Shown piece after piece: positions 34,643 to 44,150 of a DNA stretch of 64,000 nt (its first letter is position 1; each line of letters starts with the position of its first letter). This DNA is from Deltaproteobacteria bacterium (GTDB taxonomy: Bacteria; Desulfobacterota; DSM-4660; Desulfatiglandales; Desulfatiglandaceae), in assembly GCA_021737785.1 (NCBI GenBank), contig JAIPDI010000025.1, positions 1-64,000 of the forward strand, in the 5' to 3' direction. The notes under the pieces are model-generated. The model did not search any database and was not told the DNA's origin. It worked only from the letters and a program-made list of their open reading frames with translations. A program made the translations under genes and the position numbers.

Positions 34643-35785
34643 TTAATCAAACATGGCGATAAACATGCCTGCTGCAGCGGCCGATCCGATAACCCCTGCC
34701 AAATTGGGTCCCACGGCATGCATCAGGAGATGATTGGTCTTGTCATACTTAAGCCCCTGCATCTGGGAGACGCGTGCCGCCATGGGTACTGCGGAGACGC
34801 CTGCCGAGCCGATGAGGGGGTTGATCTTCTCCTTCAGGAAGAGATTCATGATTTTCACCGTAACAATCCCCCCGACGGTACAGACCGCAAAATCCACAAG
34901 GCCCAGGCTGAAGATGAAGAGGGGTTTCCAGCTTAAGAATTTATCGGCATGCATGGTGGCCCCCACTGAAATTCCCAAAAATATAGTGACAATATTCATG
35001 AGAGAACCTTGGGCCGTATCGGTCAGCCTGCCCACGACGCCGCTTTCCTTCATCAGATTGCCCAGCATGAACATCCCCATCAGGGGGATGACGGAAGGCA
35101 CCAGCAGGGCGATGATGCCCGCGGTGACCAGAGGAAAGAGGATTTTTTCCTGCCGTGAGACCGGTCGCAACTGGTGCATGCGGATCTTTCTCTCCTTTTC
35201 ATTGGTCATCATCCGCATGATGGGAGGCTGGAGAAGGGGGACCATGGCCATATAGGAATAGGCCGCCAGGGCATTGGGGCCTAAGAGCTGGGGGGCCAGA
35301 TGCTGGGTCAGATAAATGGTGGTGGGGCCGTCTGCGCCCCCGATAATGCTGACAGAGGCCGCCTCCTTGAGAGTGAACCCCACCAGGACCGTACCAGTAA
35401 AGGTGATGAAGACCCCTAATTGTGCGCCGGCCCCGATCAAAAGGGTCTTGGGGTTGGCAATGAGAGGACCAAAGTCGGTCATTGCGCCCAGTCCCAGGAA
35501 AATGATGCAGGGGATGACCTCCCATTCCAGCCCATAGTGGTAAAATACCTGCAGGAGCTGGGCATGGCCGTGGGAGTAGCCCATTAACGGGACCAGGGGG
35601 AAGTTGACGATAAATATCCCGAAACCGATAGGGAGGAGGAGGAGGGGCTCATATTTCTTGGCGATGGCCAGGTAGATGAAGAGGCTTCCTATGCCCCACA
35701 TGATGATCAGGTTCCACTGGAAATTGTATACCCCGGTTGTACGGAGGGTCCCGTACAGCAGGTCCAATATCTCATTTGCTGTCAT
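34643..35785 (-). CDS. oadB: Sodium-translocating decarboxylase beta subunit
   Basis: 380 residues from ATG at 35785, preferred because GGGAGAGGATG precedes it; the ATG at 35815 adds ten residues. Many membrane helices; hallmarks of the Na+-pumping subunit are FLGLGAMTDFGPLIANPK, SIIGGADGPTTIYLTQ and GVGAxxHADKF-like GISVGATMHADKFL. It couples carboxybiotin decarboxylation to Na+ export. The biotin carrier and an OadG-like gene are next to it, and methylmalonyl-CoA mutase is divergent, so methylmalonyl-CoA is the likely substrate. The carboxyltransferase subunit is not in the window. Confidence 0.92.
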   Translation of the reverse strand: MTANEILDLLYGTLRTTGVYNFQWNLIIMWGIGSLFIYLAIAKKYEPLLLLPIGFGIFIVNFPLVPLMGYSHGHAQLLQVFYHYGLEWEVIPCIIFLGLGAMTDFGPLIANPKTLLIGAGAQLGVFITFTGTVLVGFTLKEAASVSIIGGADGPTTIYLTQHLAPQLLGPNALAAYSYMAMVPLLQPPIMRMMTNEKERKIRMHQLRPVSRQEKILFPLVTAGIIALLVPSVIPLMGMFMLGNLMKESGVVGRLTDTAQGSLMNIVTIFLGISVGATMHADKFLSWKPLFIFSLGLVDFAVCTVGGIVTVKIMNLFLKEKINPLIGSAGVSAVPMAARVSQMQGLKYDKTNHLLMHAVGPNLAGVIGSAAAAGMFIAMFD

Positions 35786-35867
35786 GGCAACATCCTCTCC
35801 CAGAAATCGTTTCATGCGTGCTGTCCCGAAAAGGGGGCCAGCATTTTAATTGTTGATGATCACAGGT

Positions 35868-35899
35868 GTAGCTATAATAAAGCTACAATCCGTTGTCAA
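35868..35899 (-). promoter_or_regulatory. Promoter of oadB with overlapping palindromic operator
   Basis: On the minus strand TTGACA (35894-35899) and TATAGC (35871-35876) are 17 bp apart. A perfect inverted repeat GTAGCT/AGCTAC at 35868-35873 and 35881-35886 covers the -10, so a repressor site is likely. It lies in the 228-bp divergent gap before the mutase gene. Confidence 0.6.
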
Positions 35900-36043
35900 G
35901 ATCAAAATCAGAACACCGGAGCGAAAGATGTCGGGCCGGAGCCGTTTAAAAATGATTTGACAGATGTCAGGGTGTTGAAATAGTTTCTCATGAAAACCCG
36001 CAAGTTTTAGAAGCGTTTCTCAGAAGACAATCAGGAGGCTTAG

Positions 36044-37723
36044 ATGGGGAATCAAAAAGGTCATGAGGACTTGCAGACCGCCCTGAAACGGTGGTCGGAG
36101 GCGGTGGAAAAGACCGTGAGCAAGCGGCCGGAACGGAAGGCTGCATTTGTCAATACCTCGGACATTCCGGTCAAACGACTCTATACGCCCCTTGACGGGA
36201 ACGATGTCGACTATCTGTCGGAAGTGGGCCTGCCCGGGGACTACCCCTTTACCCGGGGAGTACAGCCTACCATGTACCGGGGACGATACTGGACCATGCG
36301 ACAGTATGCCGGATTTGCCACGGCCGAGGAATCCAACCGGCGATACCGGTTCCTGTTGGATCAGGGTCAGACAGGACTCTCTGTGGCCTTCGATCTTCCT
36401 ACCCAGATCGGGTATGATTCGGACCATGAAATGGCCATGGGCGAGGTGGGCAAGGTGGGAGTGGCCATCGACTCGCTCAAGGATATGGAGATCCTTTTTG
36501 ATCAGATCCCCCTGGACAAGGTGAGCACCTCCATGACCATCAATTCGCCTGCTGCCGTACTGCTGGCCATGTACATTGCCGTGGCGGAAAAGCAGGGCGT
36601 TTCAGCCGACAGGCTGACGGGCACCATTCAGAACGACATCCTGAAGGAATACTCATCCCGGGGCACCTATATCTTTCCCCCCAAACCGTCCATGCGGATT
36701 ATCACGGACATCTTTTCCTATTGCGGGGATCATGTGCCGATGTGGAACACCATCAGTATCAGCGGGTACCATATCCGGGAAGCGGGATCTACGGCCGTGC
36801 AGGAGGTGGCCTTTACCCTGGCGAACGGGATTGCCTATGTTCAGGCGGCCCTGGACGCCGGTCTGGATGTGGATACCTTCGGGCCCAGGCTGTCATTCTT
36901 CTTCAACGCCCATGTGGATTTCCTGGAAGAGATCGCCAAGTACCGGGCAGCGCGGCGGTTGTGGGCCGAGATCATGAAGGAGCGGTTCAAGGCCAGAAAT
37001 CCCAAATCCATGATGATCCGATTTCACACCCAGACCGCCGGGTGCACCCTCACTGCCCAGCAACCCAAGAACAACATCGTGCGGGTGGCGTTTCAGGCCC
37101 TCTCCGCGGTCCTGGGGGGCACCCAGTCGCTCCACACCAATTCCATGGATGAGGCGCTCTGTCTCCCGTCGGAGGAGGCCGTGCAGATCGCCCTTCGGAC
37201 CCAGCAGGTGATCGCCCATGAGACGGGCGTGACCGATACGGTGGATCCCTTGGGTGGATCCTACTATCTGGAGACACTCACCCGGGAAATCTATGCGCGG
37301 GCCGGCGATTATATCCGGAAAATCGATGAATTGGGCGGTGCGGCCGAGGCTATTGAGAAGGGTTTTGTGCAGCGGGAAATCCAGGACAGCGCCTACCGAT
37401 ACCAGCGGGAGATCGAAAAAGAGGAAAGGATCGTCGTAGGACTCAATCGATTCCACGTTGCGGAAGAAAAGCCGAAAAACCTCCTCAGGGTGGACCCGGC
37501 GGTTCGCACTTCCCAGGTCGATCGTCTCAAGCGGCTCCGATCGGAAAGGGATGGCAAAAAGGTGGAAACATGCCTGGCCGACCTGAAGCGCGGGGCTGAA
37601 AGCGACCGGAATCTGATGCCACTCATCCTGGAGGCCGTCAAGGCGTACGCGACCCTCGGGGAAATCTGCGACGTATTGAGGGAAGTGTTTGGGGAATATC
37701 AGCCGGTCAATACGCTGGGGTAG
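36044..37723 (+). CDS. Methylmalonyl-CoA mutase, large subunit
   Basis: 559 residues, the TIM-barrel subunit of a B12-dependent acyl-CoA mutase with the B12 domain on a separate gene. The residues that set specificity in methylmalonyl-CoA mutase (Tyr89 and Arg207) have counterparts in Y88 (MRQYAGF) and R206 (YSSRGTY), so succinyl-/methylmalonyl-CoA is favoured over isobutyryl- or hydroxyisobutyryl-CoA. Other motifs are [16 protein letters not shown] and [10 protein letters not shown]. Partner small subunit begins 124 bp downstream. The pathway links propionate and succinate metabolism. Confidence 0.92.
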   Translation: MGNQKGHEDLQTALKRWSEAVEKTVSKRPERKAAFVNTSDIPVKRLYTPLDGNDVDYLSEVGLPGDYPFTRGVQPTMYRGRYWTMRQYAGFATAEESNRRYRFLLDQGQTGLSVAFDLPTQIGYDSDHEMAMGEVGKVGVAIDSLKDMEILFDQIPLDKVSTSMTINSPAAVLLAMYIAVAEKQGVSADRLTGTIQNDILKEYSSRGTYIFPPKPSMRIITDIFSYCGDHVPMWNTISISGYHIREAGSTAVQEVAFTLANGIAYVQAALDAGLDVDTFGPRLSFFFNAHVDFLEEIAKYRAARRLWAEIMKERFKARNPKSMMIRFHTQTAGCTLTAQQPKNNIVRVAFQALSAVLGGTQSLHTNSMDEALCLPSEEAVQIALRTQQVIAHETGVTDTVDPLGGSYYLETLTREIYARAGDYIRKIDELGGAAEAIEKGFVQREIQDSAYRYQREIEKEERIVVGLNRFHVAEEKPKNLLRVDPAVRTSQVDRLKRLRSERDGKKVETCLADLKRGAESDRNLMPLILEAVKAYATLGEICDVLREVFGEYQPVNTLG

Positions 37724-37732
37724 CCCAGGTAA

Positions 37733-37830
37733 CGGAATGCTGAATGCTCGATACCGGATGCAGGGATAGCGGCCGCGCCGGTGAACCATGGCGATAATCT
37801 GTGCCAATCTGCGAAATCTGCGGATCAGGC
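37733..37830. repeat. Word-like repeats between the mutase subunit genes
   Basis: GGAATGCTGAATGCTCGATA at 37735-37754 and AATCTGTGCCAATCTGCGAA with its continuation ATCTGCGGAT near 37796-37825. These are degenerate direct repeats of short words, not coding. The small subunit ribosome site follows directly. Confidence 0.5.
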
Positions 37831-37846
37831 AGCAGGAGGGTGGGAG

Positions 37847-38254
37847 ATGACCAAAGACAAGAAGATACGGGTATTGGCGGCAAAGCCGGGCCTTGATGGG
37901 CATGATCGGGGGATCAAGGTTGTGGCCTCGGCCCTTATGGACGCCGGGATGGAGGTGGTTTACACCGGCCTGAGACAGACACCCTCGCAGATCGTCTCAT
38001 CCGCCATTCAGGAAGATGTGGACGTGATTGCCATGAGCATCCTTTCCGGGGCCCATGATTATCTCTTCCCAAGAGTTATGGAACTCTTGAAGGAGAAGGG
38101 CGTAACAGACATGCTGGTGGTCGGCGGCGGGATCATCCCGGACGAAGATATCCCGCCTTTAAAGACCGCGGGCATTGCCGAGATCTTCGGTCCAGGGACG
38201 ACCACCACGGAAATCATCGATTATATAAAAAGCAATGTAAGAATCCGGAACTGA
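37847..38254 (+). CDS. Methylmalonyl-CoA mutase, B12-binding small subunit
   Basis: 135 residues starting [15 protein letters not shown] behind AGGAGGGTGGGAG. It is the Rossmann cobalamin-binding domain; the lower-ligand motif DxHxxG is D-G-H-D-R-G in [11 protein letters not shown], and the later [12 protein letters not shown] and [10 protein letters not shown] loops hold the nucleotide tail of B12. It works as a heterotetramer with the large subunit upstream. A hairpin terminator follows the stop. Confidence 0.92.
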   Translation: MTKDKKIRVLAAKPGLDGHDRGIKVVASALMDAGMEVVYTGLRQTPSQIVSSAIQEDVDVIAMSILSGAHDYLFPRVMELLKEKGVTDMLVVGGGIIPDEDIPPLKTAGIAEIFGPGTTTTEIIDYIKSNVRIRN

Positions 38255-38261
38255 TAATAAA

Positions 38262-38298
38262 GAGAGGCCCTGATGACCTTGGCATCATAAGGCCTCTC
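38262..38298. terminator. Hairpin terminator between convergent operons
   Basis: GAGAGGCC (38262-38269) pairs with GGCCTCTC (38291-38298), continued inward by TGATG/CATCA (38271-38275, 38283-38287). It lies between the B12-subunit gene and the convergent enoyl-CoA hydratase gene. T-tracts are weak on both sides, so it may act through Rho or as an RNA-end stabiliser. Confidence 0.7.
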
Positions 38299-38310
38299 AA
38301 TGCTTGTTCA

Positions 38311-39078
38311 TTACTCATTTTTCCATTCCGGCTTCCGCTTTTCCAGAAAGGCTTTCAGGCCCTCCTGGGCGTCGGCGGTCTTCATGAGTTCGTCTAAATA
38401 GATCCCTTCGATAACCTTTAAGGACGGTTCCAGCTCATCCATGAGACCGGCCATGACGGCCTTTCGGGTCTTTCTCAGGACCTCGGCGCTCAGCTTGAGG
38501 TAGGGCTTGAGAAATTCCTGGGTAGCTGCCTGCAGGTCTTCCTTGCCGACCACCTTGTTGATTAGGCCCATTGCCAGGGCCTCTTGAGCGGAGATGATTC
38601 TCCCGGAGAGGATCAGGTCCATGGCGGCCTTTCTTCCGATGATTCGGGGCATGATCTGCGCGGCAATGGGGGGGAATACTCCCACCTGTACCTCCGGCTG
38701 CCCATATTTGGCGTCATCCGAAGATATGACGAGATCGCAGAAGATGGCCAGTTCACATCCTCCGCCCAGGCACGACCCGTATACCGAGGCCAGGGTAGGT
38801 ACGCCCAGACGATCCATCAGACGGAACATCCCATGAAAGACCCCAATCATCTTGGGGGCCAGGTCCCCCATGTGTTCTCCCACATCCACGCCGGCAGAGA
38901 AGCATTTTCCTTTGGCATCGAAGAGGACGGCCTTGAGGTCTTTCTTCCCCCGCCAGTCCTCCAGCACCTCATTGATCTCTTCCATCATCGCGATATTCAG
39001 TATGTTGACCGGGGGCCGGTTCAAGGTGATGGTCCCCAGCCCATCCTGGAAGCCGGTCTCAATATGTTCATAAGCCAT
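38311..39078 (-). CDS. dch: Cyclohexa-1,5-diene-1-carbonyl-CoA hydratase-like crotonase
   Basis: 255 residues from ATG at 39078 (MAYEHIETGF) with GAGGAG upstream; a longer frame to 39201 has no ribosome site. It is a crotonase: oxyanion-hole segments KCFSAGVDVGEHMGD and YGSCLGGGCELAIFCDLV. By position just after the Oah and Had genes on the same strand it is assigned as the dienoyl-CoA hydratase of the benzoyl-CoA pathway (adds water to cyclohexa-1,5-diene-1-carbonyl-CoA). Assignment by context rather than unique motif; other enoyl-CoA hydratases look similar. Confidence 0.78.
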   Translation of the reverse strand: MAYEHIETGFQDGLGTITLNRPPVNILNIAMMEEINEVLEDWRGKKDLKAVLFDAKGKCFSAGVDVGEHMGDLAPKMIGVFHGMFRLMDRLGVPTLASVYGSCLGGGCELAIFCDLVISSDDAKYGQPEVQVGVFPPIAAQIMPRIIGRKAAMDLILSGRIISAQEALAMGLINKVVGKEDLQAATQEFLKPYLKLSAEVLRKTRKAVMAGLMDELEPSLKVIEGIYLDELMKTADAQEGLKAFLEKRKPEWKNE

Positions 39079-39225
39079 GATTATCTCGCTCCTCTTGTTC
39101 GGGTTATCTTCATCATGGGTCAATGTCTGATCATCAACCCGGAATCGCATTTTTAAAAAAAATGGCAGGAGGGTTTGGTCTTGCCGCCCTGCCTGCCACA
39201 TGGGTTCTTACCGTCAATAAGGCGA

Positions 39226-40362
39226 CTATTCCTGAGGCTTTCCAAGAACTTCCGCGAACATATCCATATCCCATCCTTTGGTTTCCGCAATGTTCTGGCG
39301 GAATTTGATAAAGTCGATGGTATCCTTGCCGGTGATCTTTTTGGTGTTAAAGGCCCCGAAGCCTAAGAAGGCTTCGCCGCCCATGTTGGCTGCCAGCCAG
39401 TGCCTGTGGGCGTTTTTCATGGTATCCCAGAAAAATTTCTTCTTCTGGCGAACGCTGTCGATGGATTCGATAAGACATGCGGGGAAGAGATTGGCAAAGG
39501 TCCATACCATTTTATCCACTTCCTTGTCCAGGAGCTCGAAATCCGCATTGGGCTGATGTTCCTTGGCAAAGGCGCGGGCCTCTTTGGCCTCAGGACCTGT
39601 CTTGAATTCGCCATAGACGATCTCGCCGTCCTGGATATACTGATCCGTGATGATCATGGGGTTTCGGACCCACTTGCCATCCACCTTCAGGACCGGGACA
39701 ATCTTGCTGATCAGGTTCTTGGCCTTCATTTTGTAGGCGGACCACATCTCGCACGAGATACAGTTCCACATGGCGTCTTCAATGCTGAGATACCAGGGGA
39801 GAAAATCCGAGGCCCCGCCCACGGGGGCCGACCCGTGTCTGGGCCCGGCCTGTCCATAAATGGCCAGATCCGACGAAACGGCCAGGTCGCATGCCATGCC
39901 GATCTCCTGACCGCCGGCCACCCTCATGCCGTTGACCCTGCAGATAACAGGCTTTTTACAGGCGAGGATGGAATCGACCATATGGTTGAAAAGCTCCATG
40001 TACTGGCCGTATTCATCCGGTCTTCGGCTGTAGTATTCACTGTATTCCTTGGTATTTCCGCCGGTGCAGAAGGCAAAAGGCCCGGTGCCCGTAAAGACTA
40101 CGGTGACAACGCTCCTGTCCAGGGAGGCGTTTTCAAACCCGGCGATGACGCCTTTCACCATCTCCGTGGTATAGGAATTGTATTGTTTAGGGTTATTGAG
40201 ACGAATCCACGCCACATAAAGACCCTCCACGACGTTTCCCTGCGGATCTGTCAAGGGTCTCTTTTCATAGACCACGCACGGGGCATCGGTTCCCCAGTGG
40301 CCGTCGGTGTGCAAAATGTGATCTTTCTTCTCATCTTCTCTCGGCATCCATTCTAAAGCCAT
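39226..40362 (-). CDS. oah: 6-oxocyclohex-1-ene-1-carbonyl-CoA hydrolase (ring opening)
   Basis: 378 residues, also called BamA, the marker enzyme of anaerobic aromatic degradation; it hydrates and opens the ring to 3-hydroxypimelyl-CoA. It is a long crotonase-type protein with typical BamA segments DAPCVVYEKRPLTDPQGNVVEG, FCTGGNTKEYSEYY, RVAGGQEIGMACDLAVS and GQAGPRHGSAPVGGASDF. The 3' part (QKKKFFWDTMKNAHRHWLAA) is also family-specific. The dch gene lies 148 bp downstream and had 82 bp upstream, all on the minus strand, so an operon is likely. Confidence 0.95.
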   Translation of the reverse strand: MALEWMPREDEKKDHILHTDGHWGTDAPCVVYEKRPLTDPQGNVVEGLYVAWIRLNNPKQYNSYTTEMVKGVIAGFENASLDRSVVTVVFTGTGPFAFCTGGNTKEYSEYYSRRPDEYGQYMELFNHMVDSILACKKPVICRVNGMRVAGGQEIGMACDLAVSSDLAIYGQAGPRHGSAPVGGASDFLPWYLSIEDAMWNCISCEMWSAYKMKAKNLISKIVPVLKVDGKWVRNPMIITDQYIQDGEIVYGEFKTGPEAKEARAFAKEHQPNADFELLDKEVDKMVWTFANLFPACLIESIDSVRQKKKFFWDTMKNAHRHWLAANMGGEAFLGFGAFNTKKITGKDTIDFIKFRQNIAETKGWDMDMFAEVLGKPQE

Positions 40363-40444
40363 AATGTCTCCTCCTTTTTCTTTTTAGTTGTTTCTCTGCT
40401 CTGGTTTAACGCCTCTGTTTCAAGCCTGGAACGGCTGGACCGCC

Positions 40445-41548
40445 CTAAAAATCAGGCGTGAGAACGATCCGTTTCATGGGCGGCGTCTTGTGGGCCTCGG
40501 CAAACGTCTCGGCGATGGTGCTCATGGGCCGGACTTCCACGAAGTTTGCCATGTTGATCTTGCCGCTTAAGACCATATCCAGGACAATCGGATAATACTC
40601 GGGGAGGCATCCCCAGGTACCGATAATCTCCGCGTCAAAGGCCATTAATCGACCGATGGCGTATTCGTTTTTGGCAAGGCCGAATCCCACCACAACCAGT
40701 TTGCCGGTGAATCCGAGCAGGGCCAGCGCAATATCCTGGCCGCCTTTGGCACCGGTGACCTCAAAAATCTTCCAACCGAAATTGGGAAGTTCGTTTTCCT
40801 TGCAGATAGTCTTAAATTCCTTGGAAACGGCCTTGGCATCCTTGTCCCTGGAATTGATGACAAAGTCAGCCCCGTACTGAAGGGACCTGTCCAGCTTCTC
40901 CTGATTGCGGGCGATCCCGATCACCGTCTTTGCACCCAAGGCCTTGGTGATCTGACCCACATACTGGCCTACCCCGCCGGTGATCCCCACCACCACCACA
41001 TTGTCGCCCGGCTGCAGGTCGACCCGTTTGGCCGCCTGATAGGGGGTTGTGGCGGCGTCGGCCACCACGGCAAGGTGGGCGAGGGGGACATCTCCACGGG
41101 TTTTGACCTCGCACAAATCGATGCTGGGGACAGGAATATGGCTGGAAAACCCCCCATAGAGGCCGAGGCTGTTTCCGGGCATTTTCTGGTCCAGGCATCG
41201 GTTTCCGCGGCCGGTCTTGCAGAGGATACATTTCCGGCAGGGCATTACCGCAGGGATGATCACCTCTTTGCCGATCCAGGCATCATCTCCAGCCACGACC
41301 GTCCCTGAAATTTCGTGGCCCAATGTCAAAGGGGGCTTTGATACAGTGGGGACGCCATCATAGAAATAGCCCAGGTCTGTGTGGCACACGCCGCACCCGG
41401 CCACCTCCACAAGGACCTCTCCGGCCTGCAATTCGGGAACAGGGATCTCGGTCTTCTCCAGTTTGCCGGGCGTGGACTCTTTGGTTTCCCGGTTGAATGT
41501 CGTGGGCTGAACCATCTGCCAGGTCTGAATTTTATCTGGTACTGTCAT
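40445..41548 (-). CDS. had: 6-hydroxycyclohex-1-ene-1-carbonyl-CoA dehydrogenase
   Basis: 367 residues, Zn-dependent alcohol dehydrogenase family. The catalytic zinc Cys is in GCGVCHTDLG and the His pair in LGHEISG; the structural zinc set is CRKCILCKTGRGNRC. The NAD site is VGITGGVGQYVGQ. It oxidises the 6-hydroxy group to the 6-oxo compound used by BamA. It precedes oah on the same strand. The last pair before stop is LTPDF. Confidence in the exact substrate comes from the cluster. Confidence 0.93.
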   Translation of the reverse strand: MTVPDKIQTWQMVQPTTFNRETKESTPGKLEKTEIPVPELQAGEVLVEVAGCGVCHTDLGYFYDGVPTVSKPPLTLGHEISGTVVAGDDAWIGKEVIIPAVMPCRKCILCKTGRGNRCLDQKMPGNSLGLYGGFSSHIPVPSIDLCEVKTRGDVPLAHLAVVADAATTPYQAAKRVDLQPGDNVVVVGITGGVGQYVGQITKALGAKTVIGIARNQEKLDRSLQYGADFVINSRDKDAKAVSKEFKTICKENELPNFGWKIFEVTGAKGGQDIALALLGFTGKLVVVGFGLAKNEYAIGRLMAFDAEIIGTWGCLPEYYPIVLDMVLSGKINMANFVEVRPMSTIAETFAEAHKTPPMKRIVLTPDF

Positions 41549-41624
41549 GATATCCTCCTTGCTTCTGGATTGATGTGGTTGAGTCCCGCATACCTGAGGC
41601 GGGATTGATGGTCAATTTTTCATG

Positions 41625-42377
41625 TTAAATCATTCCGTAGCCTCCGTCCACACAGAGCAGCTGGCCGGTGATGTAGTTGCTTTCGTCTGAGGCAAGAAAT
41701 ACAAAAGCCGGAGAAATATCGCCGGGTTCGGCAAACCGCTTCAAGAGTATCCGGTTCATGTATATCTCTCTGAGTTTATCATCGCTTCGTATCTTCTCCG
41801 TCATATCGGTGGCCACAATGCCGAGAGAGATGACATTACAGCAAACATTATAGCGGGCCAGCTCGCGGGCAATGGACTTGGTCATACTCAGGATGCCCCC
41901 TTTGGCAGCGCTGTAGTTGACCTGTCCCACGGTGCCCACCAGTCCCGCAACCGACATCACGTTGATGATTTTGCCGTTGTTTTGCTCCTTCATGCGCAGC
42001 CCGGCGGCCTGTGAGCAGAGAAAGGCCCCTTTCAGGTGGATATCCACCACCTGATCCCATTGGTCTTCCGTCATCTTGAGGAGTAGGGCCGGTCGGGTAA
42101 ACCCTGCGTTGTTAACCAGGATGTCGATTCTGCCGAAGGTCTCAACGGCCGCCCCCACCAGGTCTTCTGCGTCTTTTTTCCGTGCCACATCCGCCTTGAC
42201 GGCAACGGCCTTGGTCCCGATGGCCTGAACAGCGTTTACCGTCTCCTTAGCCGCATCTTGGTTGGAAGTGTAGTTGATGACGACATTCGCCCCCTGTTGT
42301 GCGAAACCGAGGGCAACGGCCTTTCCCACACCCCTGCTGCTGCCCGTTACTATTGCAACTTTGTCTTTCAATCTCAT
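41625..42377 (-). CDS. SDR-family (FabG-like) 3-ketoacyl reductase/dehydrogenase
   Basis: 250 residues of the classical short-chain dehydrogenase type: NAD(P) loop TGSSRGVGKAV near the start, NNAGFT, catalytic serine region NVMSVAGLV and YSAAKGG (Tyr and Lys). It ends CVDGGYGMI as FabG-like proteins do. It is first in the minus-strand set, 77 bp before had. In the benzoyl-CoA pathway a 3-hydroxyacyl-CoA dehydrogenase is needed after ring opening, so 3-hydroxypimelyl-CoA is a reasonable, unproven substrate. Alternative is fatty acid synthesis. Confidence 0.8.
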   Translation of the reverse strand: MRLKDKVAIVTGSSRGVGKAVALGFAQQGANVVINYTSNQDAAKETVNAVQAIGTKAVAVKADVARKKDAEDLVGAAVETFGRIDILVNNAGFTRPALLLKMTEDQWDQVVDIHLKGAFLCSQAAGLRMKEQNNGKIINVMSVAGLVGTVGQVNYSAAKGGILSMTKSIARELARYNVCCNVISLGIVATDMTEKIRSDDKLREIYMNRILLKRFAEPGDISPAFVFLASDESNYITGQLLCVDGGYGMI

Positions 42378-42461
42378 AACTTAACCCTCATCATCAGGTC
42401 CGCTGCCGAAGCGGAATGAAACGTTTAGGGACCTCACGGATCCGTAAAAATATAATCACAT

Positions 42462-42482
42462 TGTAATCACAATATAGTTACA
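42462..42482. promoter_or_regulatory. Palindromic operator candidate upstream of the benzoyl-CoA genes
   Basis: Ends TGTAA (42462-42466) and TTACA (42478-42482) face each other across an 11-bp AT-rich centre. On the minus strand the word TGTGATTA occurs twice within 11 bp of this palindrome. TTGACA lies upstream on that strand. A TetR- or similar repressor site is plausible. Confidence 0.45.
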
Positions 42483-42558
42483 GTGCCAATTTAAAAGAAA
42501 TGCCATTTTCATGTCAAGAAAAATCGAATGAGGAAGATTGCCGGGACTTTATTACCCT

Positions 42559-42587
42559 TTGACACGCGAAACCTTCAAATATATACT
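42559..42587 (+). promoter_or_regulatory. Sigma-70 promoter of threonine synthase
   Basis: TTGACA (42559-42564) and TATACT (42582-42587) are 17 bp apart, a near-consensus pair 87 bp before the thrC ATG. The leader contains the word run CCTACTGCCTACTGCTTACT (about 42629-42648). Confidence 0.75.
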
Positions 42588-42673
42588 CTTGCCTGAGTCA
42601 GGAGGGGCCGGGGAAGGGAAACGACGTTCCCTACTGCCTACTGCTTACTATCTACTTTTTACGGGAGCCTTAC

Positions 42674-44128
42674 ATGGGCCGGATCACCTACTACAGCACC
42701 AATAACCCGTCAGAACATGCCAGTTTCGAGACCGCATTGATGAACGGCCTTGCCTCCGATTATGGTCTGTACATGATTTCGAAGAGAGATATCCCTTCAC
42801 TCCCCCCTGATGCAATTCAGGCGATGAAAGGGCAATCCTACGCACAGATCGCTTATCAGGTACTCTACCCGTTTTTAAAAGAGGACATTGAAGGGTCGGA
42901 CCTGAGGGAGATGCTCGCGGATGCCTATGATGAGGAGATCATCCCCACCCAGGTAGCCCATGTCACGGGTAAGACCCATATCATGTGGCTGACCCGGGGC
43001 CCGACCTATTCCTTTAAGGATTATGCGGCCCGGTTTTTCGGAAGGGCCCTCAATTATTTTCTCACCCGATCGGGGTCCCGGCGGGTGGTCGTCGTGGCTA
43101 CCAGCGGGGATACGGGGGGGGCCGTGGCCGATGCCCTGCATGGCCTGGAACAGATCGACAATATCGTCTTTTTTCCAAAAGGATCTGTCACCGAAAGACA
43201 GCGGAGACAGATGACCACCCTGGCCGGCAACGTGTATGCCTTTGAGATAAACGGCGATTTTGATGTGTGTCAAGCCCTTGCCAAACGTCTCTTAGGGGAC
43301 AGGGCCTTTGCGGAGGGCCTGTTCGGGGACCCTGCGCGGTTCACCTCTGCCAATTCCATCAGCGTGGGCCGGCTCCTGCCTCAGGCCGTCTACCCTTTTT
43401 TCGCCTATTCCCGCATTGCCGCATATGACGAGCCGATGATTGCCAGCGTGCCCTCCGGGAACTTCGGAGACATGATGGGCACGGTCTTGGCCAAGGAGAT
43501 GGGTCTTCCCATCCGGAAGATCGTCTGCGGCGTCAACGAGAACGATGAGTTTCCCCAATTCCTGCAAACTCAGGATTACCGGGTCAAACCCTCCAGGAAA
43601 TCCCCGTCGTCTGCCATGATCGTCTCCAATCCGAGCAATTTTGCGAGACTGGTGGATCTGTATGGGGGGCATGTCTACGACAAAAGGGATGAGGAGGGAA
43701 ATGTGATTCAGGAAGGCGTCATGGACGTGAGGCCGGACATGGCAGCCATGCGAAGAGATTTTTATTCCATCAGCGTCAGCAACCCGGATCACTATGCAGC
43801 CATTCGGGAGGTCTATGAGAGATTCGGGATCATCCTCGAGCCTCATGGGGCCGTGGGCTGGCGGGCCCTGGACGATTTCCTTGAACATCATCATGACCGG
43901 CTTGCCGTCATCTATGAGACCGCGGACCCGGGGAAATTTCCCGATGACGTCAAATTGGCGATCGGCGTGACGCCGGATGTGCCTGAACGGATCGCCAGGC
44001 AGGCAACACTCAAGGAACGGATATATCGTGTCGGGGCGCCCCCCTTGCAGCGGAAGGATGGTTCCATGGCGCTGAGCGACGGGCAGTACAGGGAAGCAAG
44101 AGAGGTCCTAAGAGAGATCTTCGGCTGA
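42674..44128 (+). CDS. thrC: Threonine synthase
   Basis: 484 residues, PLP enzyme that turns O-phosphohomoserine into threonine. Start MGRITYYSTNNP, PLP lysine K115 in TYSFKDYAARF, phosphate-binding VVATSGDTGGAVADA and the C-terminal PHGAVGW loop. It belongs to the longer class of threonine synthases. A strong promoter lies upstream and nth follows 22 bp after the stop, the two in one unit. Homoserine phosphate synthesis genes are elsewhere. Confidence 0.95.
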   Translation: MGRITYYSTNNPSEHASFETALMNGLASDYGLYMISKRDIPSLPPDAIQAMKGQSYAQIAYQVLYPFLKEDIEGSDLREMLADAYDEEIIPTQVAHVTGKTHIMWLTRGPTYSFKDYAARFFGRALNYFLTRSGSRRVVVVATSGDTGGAVADALHGLEQIDNIVFFPKGSVTERQRRQMTTLAGNVYAFEINGDFDVCQALAKRLLGDRAFAEGLFGDPARFTSANSISVGRLLPQAVYPFFAYSRIAAYDEPMIASVPSGNFGDMMGTVLAKEMGLPIRKIVCGVNENDEFPQFLQTQDYRVKPSRKSPSSAMIVSNPSNFARLVDLYGGHVYDKRDEEGNVIQEGVMDVRPDMAAMRRDFYSISVSNPDHYAAIREVYERFGIILEPHGAVGWRALDDFLEHHHDRLAVIYETADPGKFPDDVKLAIGVTPDVPERIARQATLKERIYRVGAPPLQRKDGSMALSDGQYREAREVLREIFG

Positions 44129-44150
44129 GGAATTGAAGGGTTGAGGAATT

